Positions 24,489 to 36,640 of a DNA stretch of 64,000 bases are shown here, in pieces. Position numbers and translations under genes: made by a program. The DNA lies in NCBI RefSeq assembly GCF_008728515.1, contig NC_044981.1, positions 99,212,043-99,276,042 on the forward strand, written 5' to 3'. Source of the stretch: Papio anubis. Taxonomy: Eukaryota; Chordata; Mammalia; Primates; Cercopithecidae. The first letter of the stretch is position 1, and every line of letters begins with the position of its first letter. The notes beneath the pieces are model-generated. The model saw nothing but the letters and a program-made list of their open reading frames with translations. It did no database searches and had not been told where the DNA came from.

Positions 24489-25254
24489 TAAGAATGTGCC
24501 TACAATGATTTTCCAAGAAATATACTTGTCATTGCTGATTCTATAATATTTTAAAGGAATCATCAAACTAAATTTTCAACTTTAGTATTTAAGCCAATGA
24601 AATAATCTATGCAATTATTGTTCACTCAATTAAATCTACACAATGGGATAAATTGCAGGCTACAAAAACATGATGCACACTGGGGTTTGTTGACATAGAC
24701 AAACATGTAAGCTATATCATTAAGTAAAACAATTAGTTTATATGAACGTATGTATAGCATGATTCCATTTGTTATGTGTTTATCTAGATACACACATATA
24801 TTTACTTAATACATAAACATATTTGATATTTAATAATTAGGGAATTTATTTCTTTCTGCTTATATTTATATTTCTAGGTTTTCTAATAAGCATGTATTAA
24901 TTGCTAAGGGGGTAAAAACAGGGAAGCAAAAAGTACATGGAGTAATATAGCTGCCACTGTCCATTTTGAACACATCTTTATCATTGCGTTGTCATCTCCC
25001 CCTCTGCACTACTATTTACCCTCTAATGAGGATTTCTTAATGAAATACAAGATACCCAGTTATATTTGAATTTCAGATAAACAATGATTAATATTTTAAG
25101 TATATCCCAAATATTGCATGACATTTTGTATTAATTTATTAAATACGTTCTACTCCTAGCATTCCAATATTTTATATATTCTGAAACTTTTGCAACAAAG
25201 GACATTTGACAAAACGATAACAAAAGTGAAAGCTGATATGTATAAAGGTAAGAG
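24489..25254. other. AT-rich unassigned DNA
   Basis: No element recognised. Confidence 0.45.
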
Positions 25255-25720
25255 CTCATAAGACACTTCATGTAAAGTTTCACAATTTTCTTAGTAACAG
25301 GGTGAAATAATCAGTGATGAAGCAGAGGTTCAGAGAGAGTGAGTGATCTGGTACTCAATAAGCAGCAGAGCTCAGAAGCAAATCTAGGTTGGTTGGCTGG
25401 TTGGTTGTTTTCCGCCCAGGTCGGAGTGCAGTGGCGCGATCTTAGCTCACTGCAACCTCCACCTCCTGGGCTCAAGCAATTCTTCTGTCTCAGTCTCCCA
25501 AGTAGTTGGGACTACATGTGCATGCCACCACGCCTGGCTGAAATTTGTATTTTTGGTAGAGACAGGGTTTCCCTGTATTAGTCAGATTGGTCACCAACTC
25601 CTGACCTCAAGTGATCCACCCAGCTTGGCCTCCCAAAGTGCTGGGATTACAGGCATGAGCCACCATGCCCAGCCCAAGTCTAGGTTTTTAACCTCAACTC
25701 TTGTTCTCTTACATTAAAAT
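25255..25720 (-). mobile_element. MIR SINE split by an Alu
   Basis: The left part (25255-25390) and right part (25675-25720) together read as reverse-complement MIR: 'gcagaggttcagagagagtg', then 'aagcagcagagctcagaagc' and, after the Alu, 'taggtttttaacctc'. The Alu at 25391-25674 lies inside it, so the MIR is older. Confidence 0.65.
25391..25674 (-). mobile_element. Alu, antisense, with rebuilt tail
   Basis: A near full-length Alu on the minus strand, ending (+ strand) at 'gagccaccatgcccagc'. The expected 'gagacggagtctcgctctgt' segment next to the tail is missing, and the tail has become a GGTT-rich run at 25391-25408. The flanks 'caaatctaggtt' (25379-25390) and 'caagtctaggtt' (25675-25686) form a 12-bp target duplication with one mismatch. 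Confidence 0.93.
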
Positions 25721-25944
25721 GGAGTTCCGCAGAGGATTCTAGCTCCACTACTGCAGTTTTTGCCATTTTATCATTCTATGAATTTTAAAATATTTGGATA
25801 AAAAAATTTATGTGCTTTTTGCTATATGATGTTTTTCTTGTGGTAATCATTCAATTATGCATATCGGTTTACACAGAGTATAACAAGGCTTTCAAAAATA
25901 TACTCCAATAAACAAGCAGTAGTCTGTCTTACTCATTTTCACTT

Positions 25945-26235
25945 GAGTCACTACACTTGAAGTTTCTTCTGCTTGAAATATCCCTGATCCCACCTATAGC
26001 TTTGTCTGACTAAACTTCACTTTAATATTTATTTTAGATGTCATTTTCTCCTGGAAATCTCCCCAGGTGCCATAATTTGAGTTAGTTGCCTCTTTTATTT
26101 ATTTACAGATTCTATTTTACTTGAATAGCATGGTATCTTTCACCCTGTATTGCCCTGACCAGTTTGCTAGTCTTTATTCTCTGTTAAACTGTGAGTTACT
26201 ATATTCATACAAATTTTTATCATCAATATATAAAT
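25945..26235 (+). mobile_element. L2 LINE 3'-end fragment
   Basis: Colinear with the L2 3' region: 'tctgcttgaaatatccctga', 'gatgtcattttctcctggaa' (L2: gatgtcacctcctcc), 'ttgcctcttttatttattta' and 'ctgttaaactgtgagttact' (L2: actagactgtgagctcc). Confidence 0.65.
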
Positions 26236-26289
26236 TCATCTATCCATCCATCAATCCACCCACCCATTCATGCAGCAATCAATCAATAA
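26236..26289 (+). repeat. (ATCC/ATCA)n simple repeat
   Basis: Imperfect tetranucleotide run that follows the L2 3' end; L2 elements commonly end in short tandem repeats. Confidence 0.8.
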
Positions 26290-27317
26290 GGAAAAGTGTA
26301 AGGGTCAGGTGTACAGCTCTCCACTTGTTTGATTTAAGGAATATATTTTAGAGTACCTTCTGCAACAATAGCTGATAGGTTTCATCGCATACAACAGATC
26401 CAACTGGTAATCTAATCTCACAGATGTCTTATATTGAGAAGAACTCAACAGTCATATCTAGGTTTACCAAAAAGAAAAAGAAATGATCATTGTGGATGTC
26501 AGCCAGCAAGGGAGAGTTCTGGCATAAAGCCATATATGTTTTTTAAATATTGATCCAGAGAAAGGGATCAACTGCAAATACTTGTGAAAATTCCTATCAC
26601 TTGGAATATTGGTATAAAAATGACTTATGGTGAGTTTGAAGTTTTGCTTCCCTGTCAAAACCGGTCAGGAATGCTGAAGTATATATTATTGGTTTGTTAT
26701 TGCTATTCTGTGATGAAAGTTGGGAAGACTTTAAGTAGAAGGCTTCTCATGGTGGCTTACCAAGACTCAGATCATCCTTCACCTCCTGCTGAGAGCCTTC
26801 AACTCGCAGGTTTTGTCAGGCCACACTTCCTTTGGGTTGCTGTTAGAGGACAACTGAGCATGGCAGTGCTTTCAGAGTCAGGCCCTTCCCACCCAACCCA
26901 GTGTGGGCCTCCTCTAACATAAACTTTTCTCGGAATTTCTCTTCAGCTTGGCTGAGCCCTTCTGAGAACTGCATCTCTGTCTGAAGCTCTTCCCACTCAC
27001 TTGGATTCTAGCTTGTTTCAAATATGGTTTTCAAAGCAGCAATGCTCAGTTTTTGCAGCTAGTTATTTTCCACAGTAAGGCCAACTTAAACTTTAAGGAT
27101 ATGAACAAGAAACTGACAGAAAGACAACAGAAGTAAAAAGAACCAAAGTACAGATTATAAAGAGTAAGGAAACAATAATGCTTTGAAGAAAACATGCCAT
27201 GACAGCAATGCAGATTACCCAACTTCCTGGATATTTTCGGCTTTAGCTCATACTTATGTAAGCCAAATCACAATAATTGGCAGTCATGGCATGCTTACCA
27301 GGAAATAAGCAATTTCC
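26290..27317. other. Unassigned DNA
   Basis: A 112-codon + frame at 26584-26922 starts at an ordinary Met and shows no domain, signal peptide or compositional bias that I can identify. The slightly higher GC at 26740-27000 may come from an unrecognised repeat. Confidence 0.4.
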
Positions 27318-27510
27318 TAAGTAATTTATGTTCATTTTTCATTTAACTTTTATGGGATCTCTATGGCAGAATACTATTTACCCAATTTGATGACGAGGTA
27401 ACTGATTATTTGAGAGATAAGTATTTTCACAAAGGCATAACAACATGAATTAGTGGATCATGGATTTAAACCCAGTTTTGAATAATTCTAAAGTCCAAGC
27501 CATTAGCCAC
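27318..27510 (-). mobile_element. MIR SINE
   Basis: Reverse-complement MIR: 'ttcatttaacttttatggga', 'actatttacccaatttgatg', 'acgaggtaactgattatttg' and 'atggatttaaacccag', aligned in order with the MIR core and tRNA-derived end. Confidence 0.7.
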
Positions 27511-30087
27511 AATAGTATACTGGCTTTCAACCAAATGTTCAGACCATCTCTTTTGGAAGTCTCAAGTAAAATCTCATTACCCTCTTTTCCATCTGAAAAA
27601 TTCCTTTTTGGAGATAATTATCCACTTAAAAAACATCTACCCATATAGGTGTATATTTGTGTGTCTGTACCCGAAGCTCTCCATTAAATAAGAAGTGATG
27701 GTACAAATTGTGCATCGAAATGATAAAACATACTTGTTTATTGTCTTGAGATTCTTCAATTGGTTAGTTAAAACTGCTAACAGGCATTTGTGTTATTGAC
27801 CAATTTTTATCTTTAGCCTCAAAGACAATTAAAATCAAGAGGTGAATAAAAAAAAAAAAACTCTTGAAAAATAATAATACGCTTACCTTACGAACATACA
27901 CACACAAGCACCTGAAATTCCTAAAATTATTATACAAAATTAGAGGCCTCTAGACATTAATTCTACAAGTTACTCCAACTATCAACAATATTTTTTATGA
28001 TTTTTGAGCACAGAGAGATTTTGTTCACCCCTATCCCTACAGCAAGTAATAAATATTTATTGATATAATTTCAAATAAATGCTTTTCTTTTATAGAATTC
28101 AAAGAAACATCAAAAGTATATTTTTCTAAAACAAAAAATGACTTTCTGTTTAGCCAATTGTTCTAGCTTCTCTAAAGATACTTTTATCTTTATATAATTT
28201 GTAGCCATGCTATTTCACCAATTTGTAAATCAGCTTAAAAAATCAAATGAGAGTTAAATAAATTTCACCTAACCTATTTAAATAAGTATAGTAGTCAATA
28301 GTATATTTGCTCTATATTCAATAATTCCAAAGCTTCACTTCTTTGACTTTTTATTTTAATATTAAGATAGCTTTAGCCTATTCTTATTGTTCTTAAAACT
28401 GCTCCTTGATTTATTTTTGTTGTGTGTTCCTAAAAGTTATTCAGTAGCCTAATTAGGTATTCATTTTGACATTCTGGTCCCAGAAGAAATAACATTAACT
28501 CAATACTTATCCATCTGGTTATCAGTTATAGCTTGTGAGTTGCAGCTTGTAATTTTCCAGGGACATGTGGGCACCCTTCCAGTTAGGCTATTAAAGTCTC
28601 TTACACTCTAACAACATGCTAATTAATATCCTTTCACGTTTGTGGATACACAGCAAAACACTGCCGTATAGAGGAAATTTCATTTCTTCAATATTGAAGT
28701 GTAGAAATTTTAATTTAAAAATTAAGCCAGAAATAATTTATATAACTATATTTTCTGAGGAACCAAAACCTTTTATCTTCAATTTTGTGAAACTGTTTAA
28801 TTCACACATCATCATAAATTTAATATCCATCACTGTAAAAAATTTGCACTGTGTAAAAGTATCTTTAAACCTACATTCATAGAAGGGTGTTTCCTAGCAA
28901 CCCCATACAATCAGGACCAAGCCTTAGCTGAATTATGACTCAAAGTGCTGTTAGAAGTAAAAATTTGCATGAGAAAGAGACCAATGTCTGTTCTGATTAG
29001 GAACAACAGCTCTTTCCTAATATTGGTCAGCAGAAGTCCAAAATCAGGCAGCTGTTTAGAAATGTCTTTGTTTTTATGAAATTTTGCCTGAGGAAGGAAA
29101 AGTATTACATCCCCATAGACGGTACACAGGCCACCAAAACTTCAGAAATTAATCCAGACAAATCAGAGATCTTACCGCTACAATATATTAAAAGAAGTTG
29201 CTTCCTTTAATTTTGTTTAAATTTATTAATTCACTGCTATTTATTTTTACCTGGTAAATATAGTGTTCACTGTTGCTTACTGTAAGGACTAAATATTAGT
29301 TAATGGTCTTATAGAGAATAGTTATTGCATTTAATCTGGATCCTTTATATATATATGTACTTGCACATTATATTCCCTTTGTTGACTTCTGTTGTCCCTG
29401 AATATAAATTTCAGAACAGTTTATTTCAAATTATTTCAGTCTTTATCAATGCTTCCCCATAGTAACAATATCAAGCCAAAGATATTTGACTTATTTACAT
29501 TTTAGGAAAAAAAAGTTGCATTATTTCAGAATAAGAGTAAATACAAAACCTCAGTAAGTTAACTTACCACTATTTAATTTTTATTTTCTGTTAATTTTTT
29601 TTGTCATTGTTATTTTATACTCATATTACTAAGTAAAAAACATTCCTGCCATCAAATAGGTCATGTAATACATTTGGGACTATATAAAAACACAAAAACT
29701 ATCAGAGCCAGATGAACTATGATTATTGCTACTACTAAAGTCTCAAAGACCACACAGAGGGATAGCCTGAAGAACGCTGCATCCCAAATTGAGAAACCAC
29801 ATCTGTTCCTGGAGCTAAATTACAGCATATACTGTAAAGATTATTTTTAGCATAAATTTACCCCAGAAAAATACAAACAAGGTATGGAAGCGAATAATAA
29901 ATGCTAAAATAATTAGACTATTCTGAAAACGTTTCTTGGAATTTATTAGATCATAAATACCCAATACACAAAGAAGGATTTAGGGTACCAAGTGGAATAA
30001 ACAAGCTTGTAGGAACTAGATCTATTTATTAAAGTCTAAGCACAGATCCTCTTCTCAGAGAGCATGCAATTAATAGTACATACCAGA
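27511..30087. other. AT-rich unassigned DNA
   Basis: No gene or repeat family recognised over about 2.5 kb; short A-runs only. Confidence 0.45.
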
Positions 30088-30115
30088 ACACACACACACA
30101 CACACACACACACAA
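30088..30115 (+). repeat. (CA)n microsatellite
   Basis: Uninterrupted CA dinucleotide run of about 28 bp. Confidence 0.95.
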
Positions 30116-30172
30116 ATATACATTATATTAAAATTGTTTCATTTTTAAAAGGAGCTATTAAAGAATTTTTTT

Positions 30173-30260
30173 GTGTGTTGTTTTAGATGGAGTCTCACTC
30201 TATCGCTAGACTGGAGTGCAATGGCGCAATTTCGGCTCACTGCAACCTCTGCCTCCCGTG
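30173..30260 (-). mobile_element. 5'-truncated Alu, antisense
   Basis: Only the 3' end of an Alu is present: 'gatggagtctcactctatcg' through 'gcctcccgtg' on +. The flanks 'aaagaattttttt' (from 30160) and 'taagaaattttttt' (from 30261) fit a target duplication, so this is a short insertion rather than a later deletion. Confidence 0.85.
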
Positions 30261-30274
30261 TAAGAAATTTTTTT

Positions 30275-30650
30275 AAATGATCTTGAAACCTCTTGGATTT
30301 CTTTTTCTTTTAATATATCCCATACAATTAACAATATCCTGAATCTTTAGAAATATGATTGTCTATTTCACATAGTTGGAGAAATATAATTAAAAGCAAA
30401 ATTACCTCCCAACACAGAAAACCTATCCACGGACAGAAAAGAAAGAATTTTTATTACTCAATATTCAACCAGAACGTATATCACAAGCAATCTGCTAAGA
30501 GATTTGCAGACAGAAAAAAAAGTCACCCTTTTAAATAGCCAAGCAGATACAATCCATAACATACATGTTTTCAAGATTAAACAATTGCTAGTCCTCAAGT
30601 AAGAGGACCTGACAGCACCATTTGTCATACATAGTTCATCCTAAATTTAC
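30275..30650. other. Unassigned DNA
   Basis: Nothing recognised. Confidence 0.45.
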
Positions 30651-30651
30651 T

Positions 30652-31331
30652 TAGTAGGGTTGGGGCACAGAAAATGATAGCCAAAAACACGGTACTTTGG
30701 CATACTGAATGTTTTTGTCAGAGGCACTCAAACCATAGTGACTCCATCTTGAACACGGGCTGGGAAAAATGAGGCTGGGACCTACTAGGCTGCATTCCCA
30801 GGAGGCTAGGCATTCTAAGTCACAGGATGAGATAGGAGGTCTGCACAAGATACAGGTCACAAAGACCTTGCTTATAAAACAGCATGTGGTAAAGAAGCTG
30901 GCCAAATCCCACCAAAACCAAGATGGTCTCCTCTGGTCATCCTTACTGCTCTTTATACACTAATTATAATGCATTAGCATGCTAAAAGACACTCCCACAA
31001 GTGCCATGACAGTTTACAAAAGCCATGGCAACTTCCAGAAGTTACCCTACACGGTCTAAAACGGGGAGGAACTTTTTCAGTTCTGGGAATTGCCCACCCC
31101 TTTCCCAGAAAAATCATGAATAATTAACCTTTTGTCTAGCGTATAACCAAGAAATAACTGTAAGTATAATTAGTTGAGCAGCCCACACTACTTCTCTGTT
31201 TATGGAGTAGCCATTCTTTATTCCTTTTACTTTCCTAATAAACTTGCTTTTGCTTTATTCTATGGACTTGCCCCGAGTTCTTTCTTCCATGAGATCCAAG
31301 TATCCACTCTTGGGACCCCTTTCCAGTAACA
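30652..31331 (+). mobile_element. ERV class I LTR, sense, family not assigned
   Basis: A complete-looking LTR: 5' block 'tggggcacagaaaatgatag', 'gagataggaggtctgcacaa', 'tgcattagcatgctaaaaga', a promoter region around 'gcgtataaccaagaaataac', a polyadenylation signal 'cctaataaacttgc' at 31234-31247, R/U5 'tatggacttgccccgagttc' and terminus 'cctttccagtaaca'. I recognise it as a multi-copy human LTR but not its name. A possible octamer-like 'atgcattagcatgc' sits in U3. Confidence 0.75.
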
Positions 31332-31518
31332 TTTTGAATTAAGAAAAATTGAATGGACTCCAATATTAGCCTCAGAACCAAGATCTCTCTCTTATCTTTC
31401 CTGGGCCCCCTGTCTGTTTCTTTTCTGAAGCACCAAATGCCCTTATCTGACTAAGAGTTTCTTTCCAGAACAAATGCAATTGTCTTAAGACCTTCTCCCT
31501 AGGAATCTCACAAAATAA

Positions 31519-31776
31519 CTGGGAAATCAGCATGGTGGCTCACACCTTTAATCCCAGCACTTTCGGAGGCTGAGGCAGGAGGATCCTTTGAGGCCAGGAG
31601 CTCAAGATCAGCAGGGGCAATATAATAAAATCCTGTCTTTAGAAAAAAAAAATCAAAAGATTGCTTGAGGTCAGGAATTCAAGGCTGCAGTGAGCTATGA
31701 TCATATCACTGTACTTCAGCCTGGGCAACAAAGCAAAACTCTGACTCTAAAATAAGTTTAAAAAAAAAAAAAAAAA
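31519..31776 (+). mobile_element. AluJ-like element with internal deletion
   Basis: Old Alu in sense orientation: 'catggtggctcacacctt', 'gaggccaggagctcaagatc', then a shortened middle region running directly into 'gattgcttgaggtcaggaat' and 'tgcagtgagctatgatcata'. The 'ctatgatcat' wording is J-type. The poly(A) is about 17 A. Confidence 0.88.
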
Positions 31777-31839
31777 CGCAAAACGAAAAAAACAAAAAAG
31801 ATCAACCACCTGAGACGAGAAGAGACTGGGAGAATTATC

Positions 31840-32230
31840 ACCACACCCAGATAATTTCCTTTATTTTTCTGAGGCCAGCTCCAAAATAGGTTTTATCTGC
31901 CTAGTAAGACAAATTTTGTTCACAGTTAAGTTTTACCTCTCAGCTTCCCTTCACCAGAGCTCACAGGAATTTTGCCACAGGCCATTGTTCTTTGGGCTCA
32001 CTCATTTCCCCAAAAATCACCTACTCCTACAACCCCCAGCACCCTTTTGCCTATGAAGAAGGGCATAGACAAATCTAGGCCTCATTGGGTTATTGGAAAA
32101 TCATTCTCCTGCACTTATACACATTTTTAAAAAATGCATACTTTTTTCTCCCAGTAATTCTACCTTTTGTAAGTTCATTTTCAGGAACCTTTAGCGGGGG
32201 AAAGGAAAACTTTTCCTCTTCATCCCTACA
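31840..32230 (+). mobile_element. Possible class I LTR 3' part (MER4-like)
   Basis: The end 'cttttcctcttcatccctaca' preceded by 'agttcattttcaggaacctt' resembles the U5 end of MER4-group LTRs. Sequence before the AluJ (31337-31518) may be its 5' part, split by the Alu. Tentative. Confidence 0.4.
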
Positions 32231-32775
32231 GTAGCTGGGATGACCATCTGTGGTAGCTAAATAGCTTTATCCAAAGGAAAAAGAAACTTCTCAGGTCTCT
32301 ATAACAGGAGGTAATTTAGCAACTTGAAGCAAGGCACCCACATAAGTTAGGCTCCTACCCTCCTACAGAAGCTGGGAGACAGGGGCACCATCCTCCTCGA
32401 AGATTATATTTCAAAGAGATGATTCCCAGGTTCTTAAGAAAGACATTCCTGTATCTCAAAGTTTACAAGAGGTTTATTTAGCTATCAAAAGAGCATTACG
32501 AGACATTCAAACACATATAAAAAGCACTTCAAAGTGACAAGAAAGAGTTTGCAAGTATTCTGAAGTAAATACCTTAAGAAAAAGCTGGGGCAGGTGGCAA
32601 AGGTCTCTTCCCTTATTTTCATTGGGGATAATTAAGCCTTTTTATTTTTTATTTGCATTTGCTTTTATAATACATATGATTCTACACTAAATGTAGCAGA
32701 TCCTTAAAAGATTAGGAACCCTTAACTTACATTAACATCTGTAGCTGTACATACTACCTTTTTTCTAACACTCAG
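32231..32775. other. Unassigned DNA
   Basis: No gene seen. It could be remaining ERV interior, but no retroviral motif is visible. Confidence 0.35.
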
Positions 32776-33491
32776 GTTTTTTTTCCAACTTATTTTAGGC
32801 TCGGGGGTACATGTGCAGGTTTGTTACATAGGTAAATTACAAGTCATGGGGGGTTGGTGTACAGATAATTTTGTCACCCAGCTCATCAGCAGAATAGCTG
32901 ATAGGTAGTTTTTCAACCCATCCCCACCTCCCACCTTCCCATGTCAAGTAGTCCCAGTATCTATTGTTGCCATCTTTGTGTCCACATGTACTCAATATTT
33001 AGCTCCTCCTTATAAGTTAGAACATAAGGTATTTGTTTTTCTCTTTCTGTTTTTCCCTTTGGTGAGTTGCCTCTAGCCACATCCATGTTGCTGCAAACGA
33101 TATGATTTCATTCATTTTTATGGCTGTGTAGTATTCCATGGTGTATATGTACCACATTTTCTTTACCTAGTTCATCATTGATGTGTATCTAGGTTGCTTC
33201 CGTGTCTTTGCTATTGCAAATAGTGCTGCAGTGAACATACATGTGCACGTATCTTTTTGGTAGAACTTTTTATTTTCCTTTGGGTATATACCCAGTAGTG
33301 GGATTGCTGAGTTGCATGGTAGTTCTGTTTCAGAATCTTTGGAAAATCTGTACAGTTTTCCACAGTGGTTGAGCTAATTTACATTCTTATCAGAAGTATG
33401 TAAGTGTTCCCTTTTCTCTGCAACCTCAACAATATCTGTTATTTTTTTTGACTTTTTAATAATATATATTTTGACTGGTTTGAGATGGTAA
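32776..33491 (-). mobile_element. L1 (L1P/L1PB-like) 3' end, first part
   Basis: Antisense L1 3' UTR and ORF2 C-terminus: 'gggggtacatgtgcaggttt', 'tagtattccatggtgtatat', 'tgggtatatacccagtagtg', 'actggtttgagatggta'. Stops exactly at the 5' LTR of an inserted retrovirus and resumes at 36122. Confidence 0.92.
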
Positions 33492-33923
33492 TGAGTCAGC
33501 CAAATGCCTAGGCAGATAAAAAGAGGTCCTCAGAGAATCTCCAACACACCCCACAAGTTTTTAAATCAGATGCTTTTGTGCAGATAAGGGAATCTGCCCA
33601 GAGCTAGCCATGCCCACAGCAGACTGGTGCCAGACATGTGCACTGGGGGGAAATGGGTGAAGCCACGGGGAATTCACACCTTATGCAGGAAAGGCGACTG
33701 CTCTCTTCTGTTCCTGTATGGTGCCCTCGGATTCAATCTGTGAGGCTGGAGGCCTGTTAGCCTCTCACTTTGCTGAGAGTTTTTCCTTTTTTTTTTTTTT
33801 TCTTTTTTTCCCCAATAAAACGCTGCCCTACTCACCCTTCAATGTATCTAGGTGCCTAAATTTTCCTGCTTGCGTGATAAGGACCTGGATTTTAACTAAA
33901 CTAAGGAGCAAAATTCTGCAATA
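33492..33923 (+). mobile_element. 5' LTR of an endogenous retrovirus
   Basis: 432 bp from 'tgagtcagccaaatgcctag' to 'caaaattctgcaata'. Contains a polyadenylation-type 'ccaataaaacgctgcc' at about 33811. The matching 3' LTR is at 35693-36121. The family is not assigned; the 4-bp integration footprint (see findings) fits class I (gammaretrovirus-like). Confidence 0.88.
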
Positions 33924-35692
33924 TTTTGGCATCTCTGGGTGGGCTCAGCTACAAAAGTTCTTATTTGAGATTCTTTGTGGAATAGAGTTCCATCAATGCC
34001 GATCTAAAAGGCTTATGTCAAAATAATTATTCCTGCTGCACTTTATGCAAATAATCAGACCAAGTATAAGAATAAAGTCTATTTTGCAAAAAACGCAGTC
34101 CTATCATGAATTGTTTTTAACAGAAATGAGGACTAGAGAGAAATTATGTTTCAAAACTTATCATCATTAGAATCTACACTCATTAGTTATTTTTAAGTTT
34201 TTGCCTACATTTTAGACTAACCCTGTTTGTTCCTGTGAACCAATCAGCAATTTCCAGCTGCAGCTCAGAAGGAATGAAAGTGGATACGTGATGTAAAAAT
34301 CTGGATCAATATTATCCTGCAAATCCTGCCAGGTGATGGGAACAAATAGGGTGCCCATTACCTGGAGGTTTCCTCTTTGGGAAAGTAAGACCAATGGAGC
34401 TAACAAAAGCCAAGCCTCATCGCCCAAATCTTAGCAAGCGTAACTATAGCTACCAAGTTATGCCACCAAGGATGTCTTGGGTGTGTCACAAGACATCTTT
34501 TCCTCTCCCTTGTTGGAGGACAAATAAATCCCACAGCTTCGCCTTAGCATTTAGCTTATGATAAAGAATCCATGCAACCCCCCTGGAAGACACAGTTTTG
34601 ACCCAAACGCAATTCTAAGCTTCAGGTCAAAGCCTTAGGAAAAAATACTGGATCTGCGGGATCCAGAAGCAGATGATAATGGAAGTTAAAAGGCACAGCA
34701 CAGGTGAGCAGGACTAATTCCTGCCAATTAAGCCGGGTTTCCCACTTCATGGATAAACATCACACTGGTATACATGGCAATAAATAAGTTCTAGGGTATT
34801 CAAAGACTACTGAAAGCAGAGGAGATAGGGTGCACATGGGTAAGAGCGGATACTCCCACCCGCTAGGTCCCCTGTTAACACAGGTAAAAGCCACTTTGAC
34901 ACCCATGGTTGGCACCCTGTCGCAGTCACCAGGACTCGGGGATACAAGGACGGAAGATAGAGCAACGCCTCACTTTCTCTCCCTCACTTATCTTGGGTAT
35001 TTGCTAGGAAGAGAAAGGAACCAGGGGCACCTGCTTCACTCTTTCTAGATGAGTAGCCATTTACCTTCAGCCTGTACCCCTTAAGAATGCATTCTGAACC
35101 CCTGGGATTCCTCTGAAAAAAATGTCTTCTTTTTTCTTTTTTCCTCCTCTTTCCTCACTTCACTGATAGGTAATCATGTCTCCGTACTACAAGACACTCC
35201 CCTTGAATGCATCCTCCAAACTGGGAAAAGTTAATTTCCCAAAGTTTAGACTGGTTGGCTTAGGATTGGGCTCAGGAGAAGGGAAGCCAGAAGATCGGCA
35301 TGCCGGCAAAAGAGTAAAAGTTTTTTTTTACTCTTTTGTCATGCTTTTGGCCTCCTTCTCCCTGTGCAAATTGGTAAAAGGCCTCAGGATTTTTGAGCTG
35401 TCTTTTTCCCTGCTTTTTTCACTTTAATACATGATTTCTAATAACCTGGTTTGTCTCTTCTTGCCTTCAGACCACCAAACTCCAAATGGTCATGCAGCCG
35501 GAGCCTCAGATCATGGCCCCTTTTGCTGGGTATACTTAGGCCCCTGAAGATCATTTGACTTCCATTTTCCCAAAACAGCGCCCCCTGTCAGCAGGAAGCA
35601 GTTAAGATTGGTATTGATCTTTGTCCTTGTCCTTGTCCTTATCCTTAAACTTATCCTAACAGCAGAAAGATGTACTTCTTTAGAGCTGCGAA
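33924..35692 (+). mobile_element. Deleted ERV interior (gag and env traces)
   Basis: About 1.8 kb between the LTRs, against 6-8 kb in a complete provirus, so most of gag-pol-env is gone. A leader-like stretch with a candidate splice donor ('caggtaaaagcc', near 34881) precedes a short gag-start-like stretch at about 35196-35231, which meets a stop soon after. Near the right end 'ctgtcagcaggaagcagtta' (about 35586-35605) resembles sequence just past env in class I ERVs. No open frame longer than about 85 codons is retrovirus-like. Non-functional relic. Confidence 0.65.
35615..35662 (+). repeat. Imperfect TCCTTG/TCCTTA hexamer run
   Basis: Several tandem hexamers ('tccttgtccttgtcctta') just upstream of the 3' LTR, degrading rightward. 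Confidence 0.7.
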
Positions 35693-36121
35693 TGAGATGA
35701 CCAAATGCCTAGGCAGATAAAAAGGGGTACCTGGAGAATGTTTGACCTACCCCAAAAGTGTTTACATCAGATGCTTTTGTGCAGATGAGGGAACCTGCCC
35801 AGGGCTTGTCTGGTCATGCCCACAGCAGACTGGAGCCTGACTTGTGCACTGGGGGAAGTGGGTCGAGCCACGGGGAATTTGCACCTTATGTAGGAGAGGT
35901 GCCTGCTCTCTTCTGTTCCTGTGTGGTGGCCTGGGATTCAATATGTGAGGCTGGGGGCCTGTTAGCAGGAAACCTTCTTACTTTACTGAGAGTTTTTCTA
36001 TCTGTTCACCCATTAAAACCCTACTCTACACACCCTTCAATGTGTCCATGTGCCTAAGTTTTCCTGGTCATGTAACAAGAACTTAGGTTTTAGCTGAACT
36101 AAGGAACAAAATTCTGCAACA
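35693..36121 (+). mobile_element. 3' LTR of the endogenous retrovirus
   Basis: 429 bp from 'tgagatgaccaaatgcctag' to 'caaaattctgcaaca', colinear with the 5' LTR along its whole length but clearly diverged. It carries 'cccattaaaaccctac' in place of the AATAAA of the 5' copy. Confidence 0.88.
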
Positions 36122-36640
36122 ATATCTTATTGTGGCTTTGATTTGCATTTATCTAATGATTCGCAATATTGAGCATTTTTTCATATATTTGTTGGCCATA
36201 TCTTTTGAGAAGAGTCTGTTCATGTCCTTTGTCCATTTTTAAAGGGGTTGTTTTCTTCTTTGTTGAATTATGAAATTTCCCTATAGATTGCAGATATTAG
36301 ACACTTGTGAGATACATAGTTTTCAAAATTTTTCCCATTCTGTGGGTTGCCTATTTACTCTTTTGATAGTTTCTTTTGCTGTGTAGAAGCTCTTCAGTTT
36401 AATTAGGTCATACTTACCAATTTTTGTTTTTGTTTCAATTGCTTTCAGGGACTTACATAAGTTATTTACCAAGGCCAACATCCAGAATGGTATTTTCTAG
36501 GTTTTCTTCTAGACTTCTTATAGTTTTATGTCTTATATTTTATCTTTATCCATCTTGAGTTAATTTTTTTGTATTGTGTAAGGAAGAAGTCCAGTTTCAA
36601 TCTTCTGCATAACAGTTTTACTAGCATTTGTTTCCTAATA
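36122..36640 (-). mobile_element. L1 (L1P/L1PB-like) ORF2 part, second part
   Basis: Continues the L1 broken at 33491: 'tatcttattgtggctttgat', 'gagcattttttcatatattt', 'tgatagtttcttttgctgtg', 'tccatcttgagttaattttt'. A minus-strand frame (36526-36708) keeps a recognisable ORF2 stretch ('FLTQYKKINSRWI'). Confidence 0.9.

Noticed and set aside
26584..26922. 112-codon open frame on + strand
   Set aside because: No domain, no splice context and no codon pattern that separates it from chance; kept only as unassigned DNA.
35176..35427. 83-codon frame as a functional retroviral gene
   Set aside because: Only a short gag-start-like stretch, with frame damage and a deleted interior; nothing suggests function.
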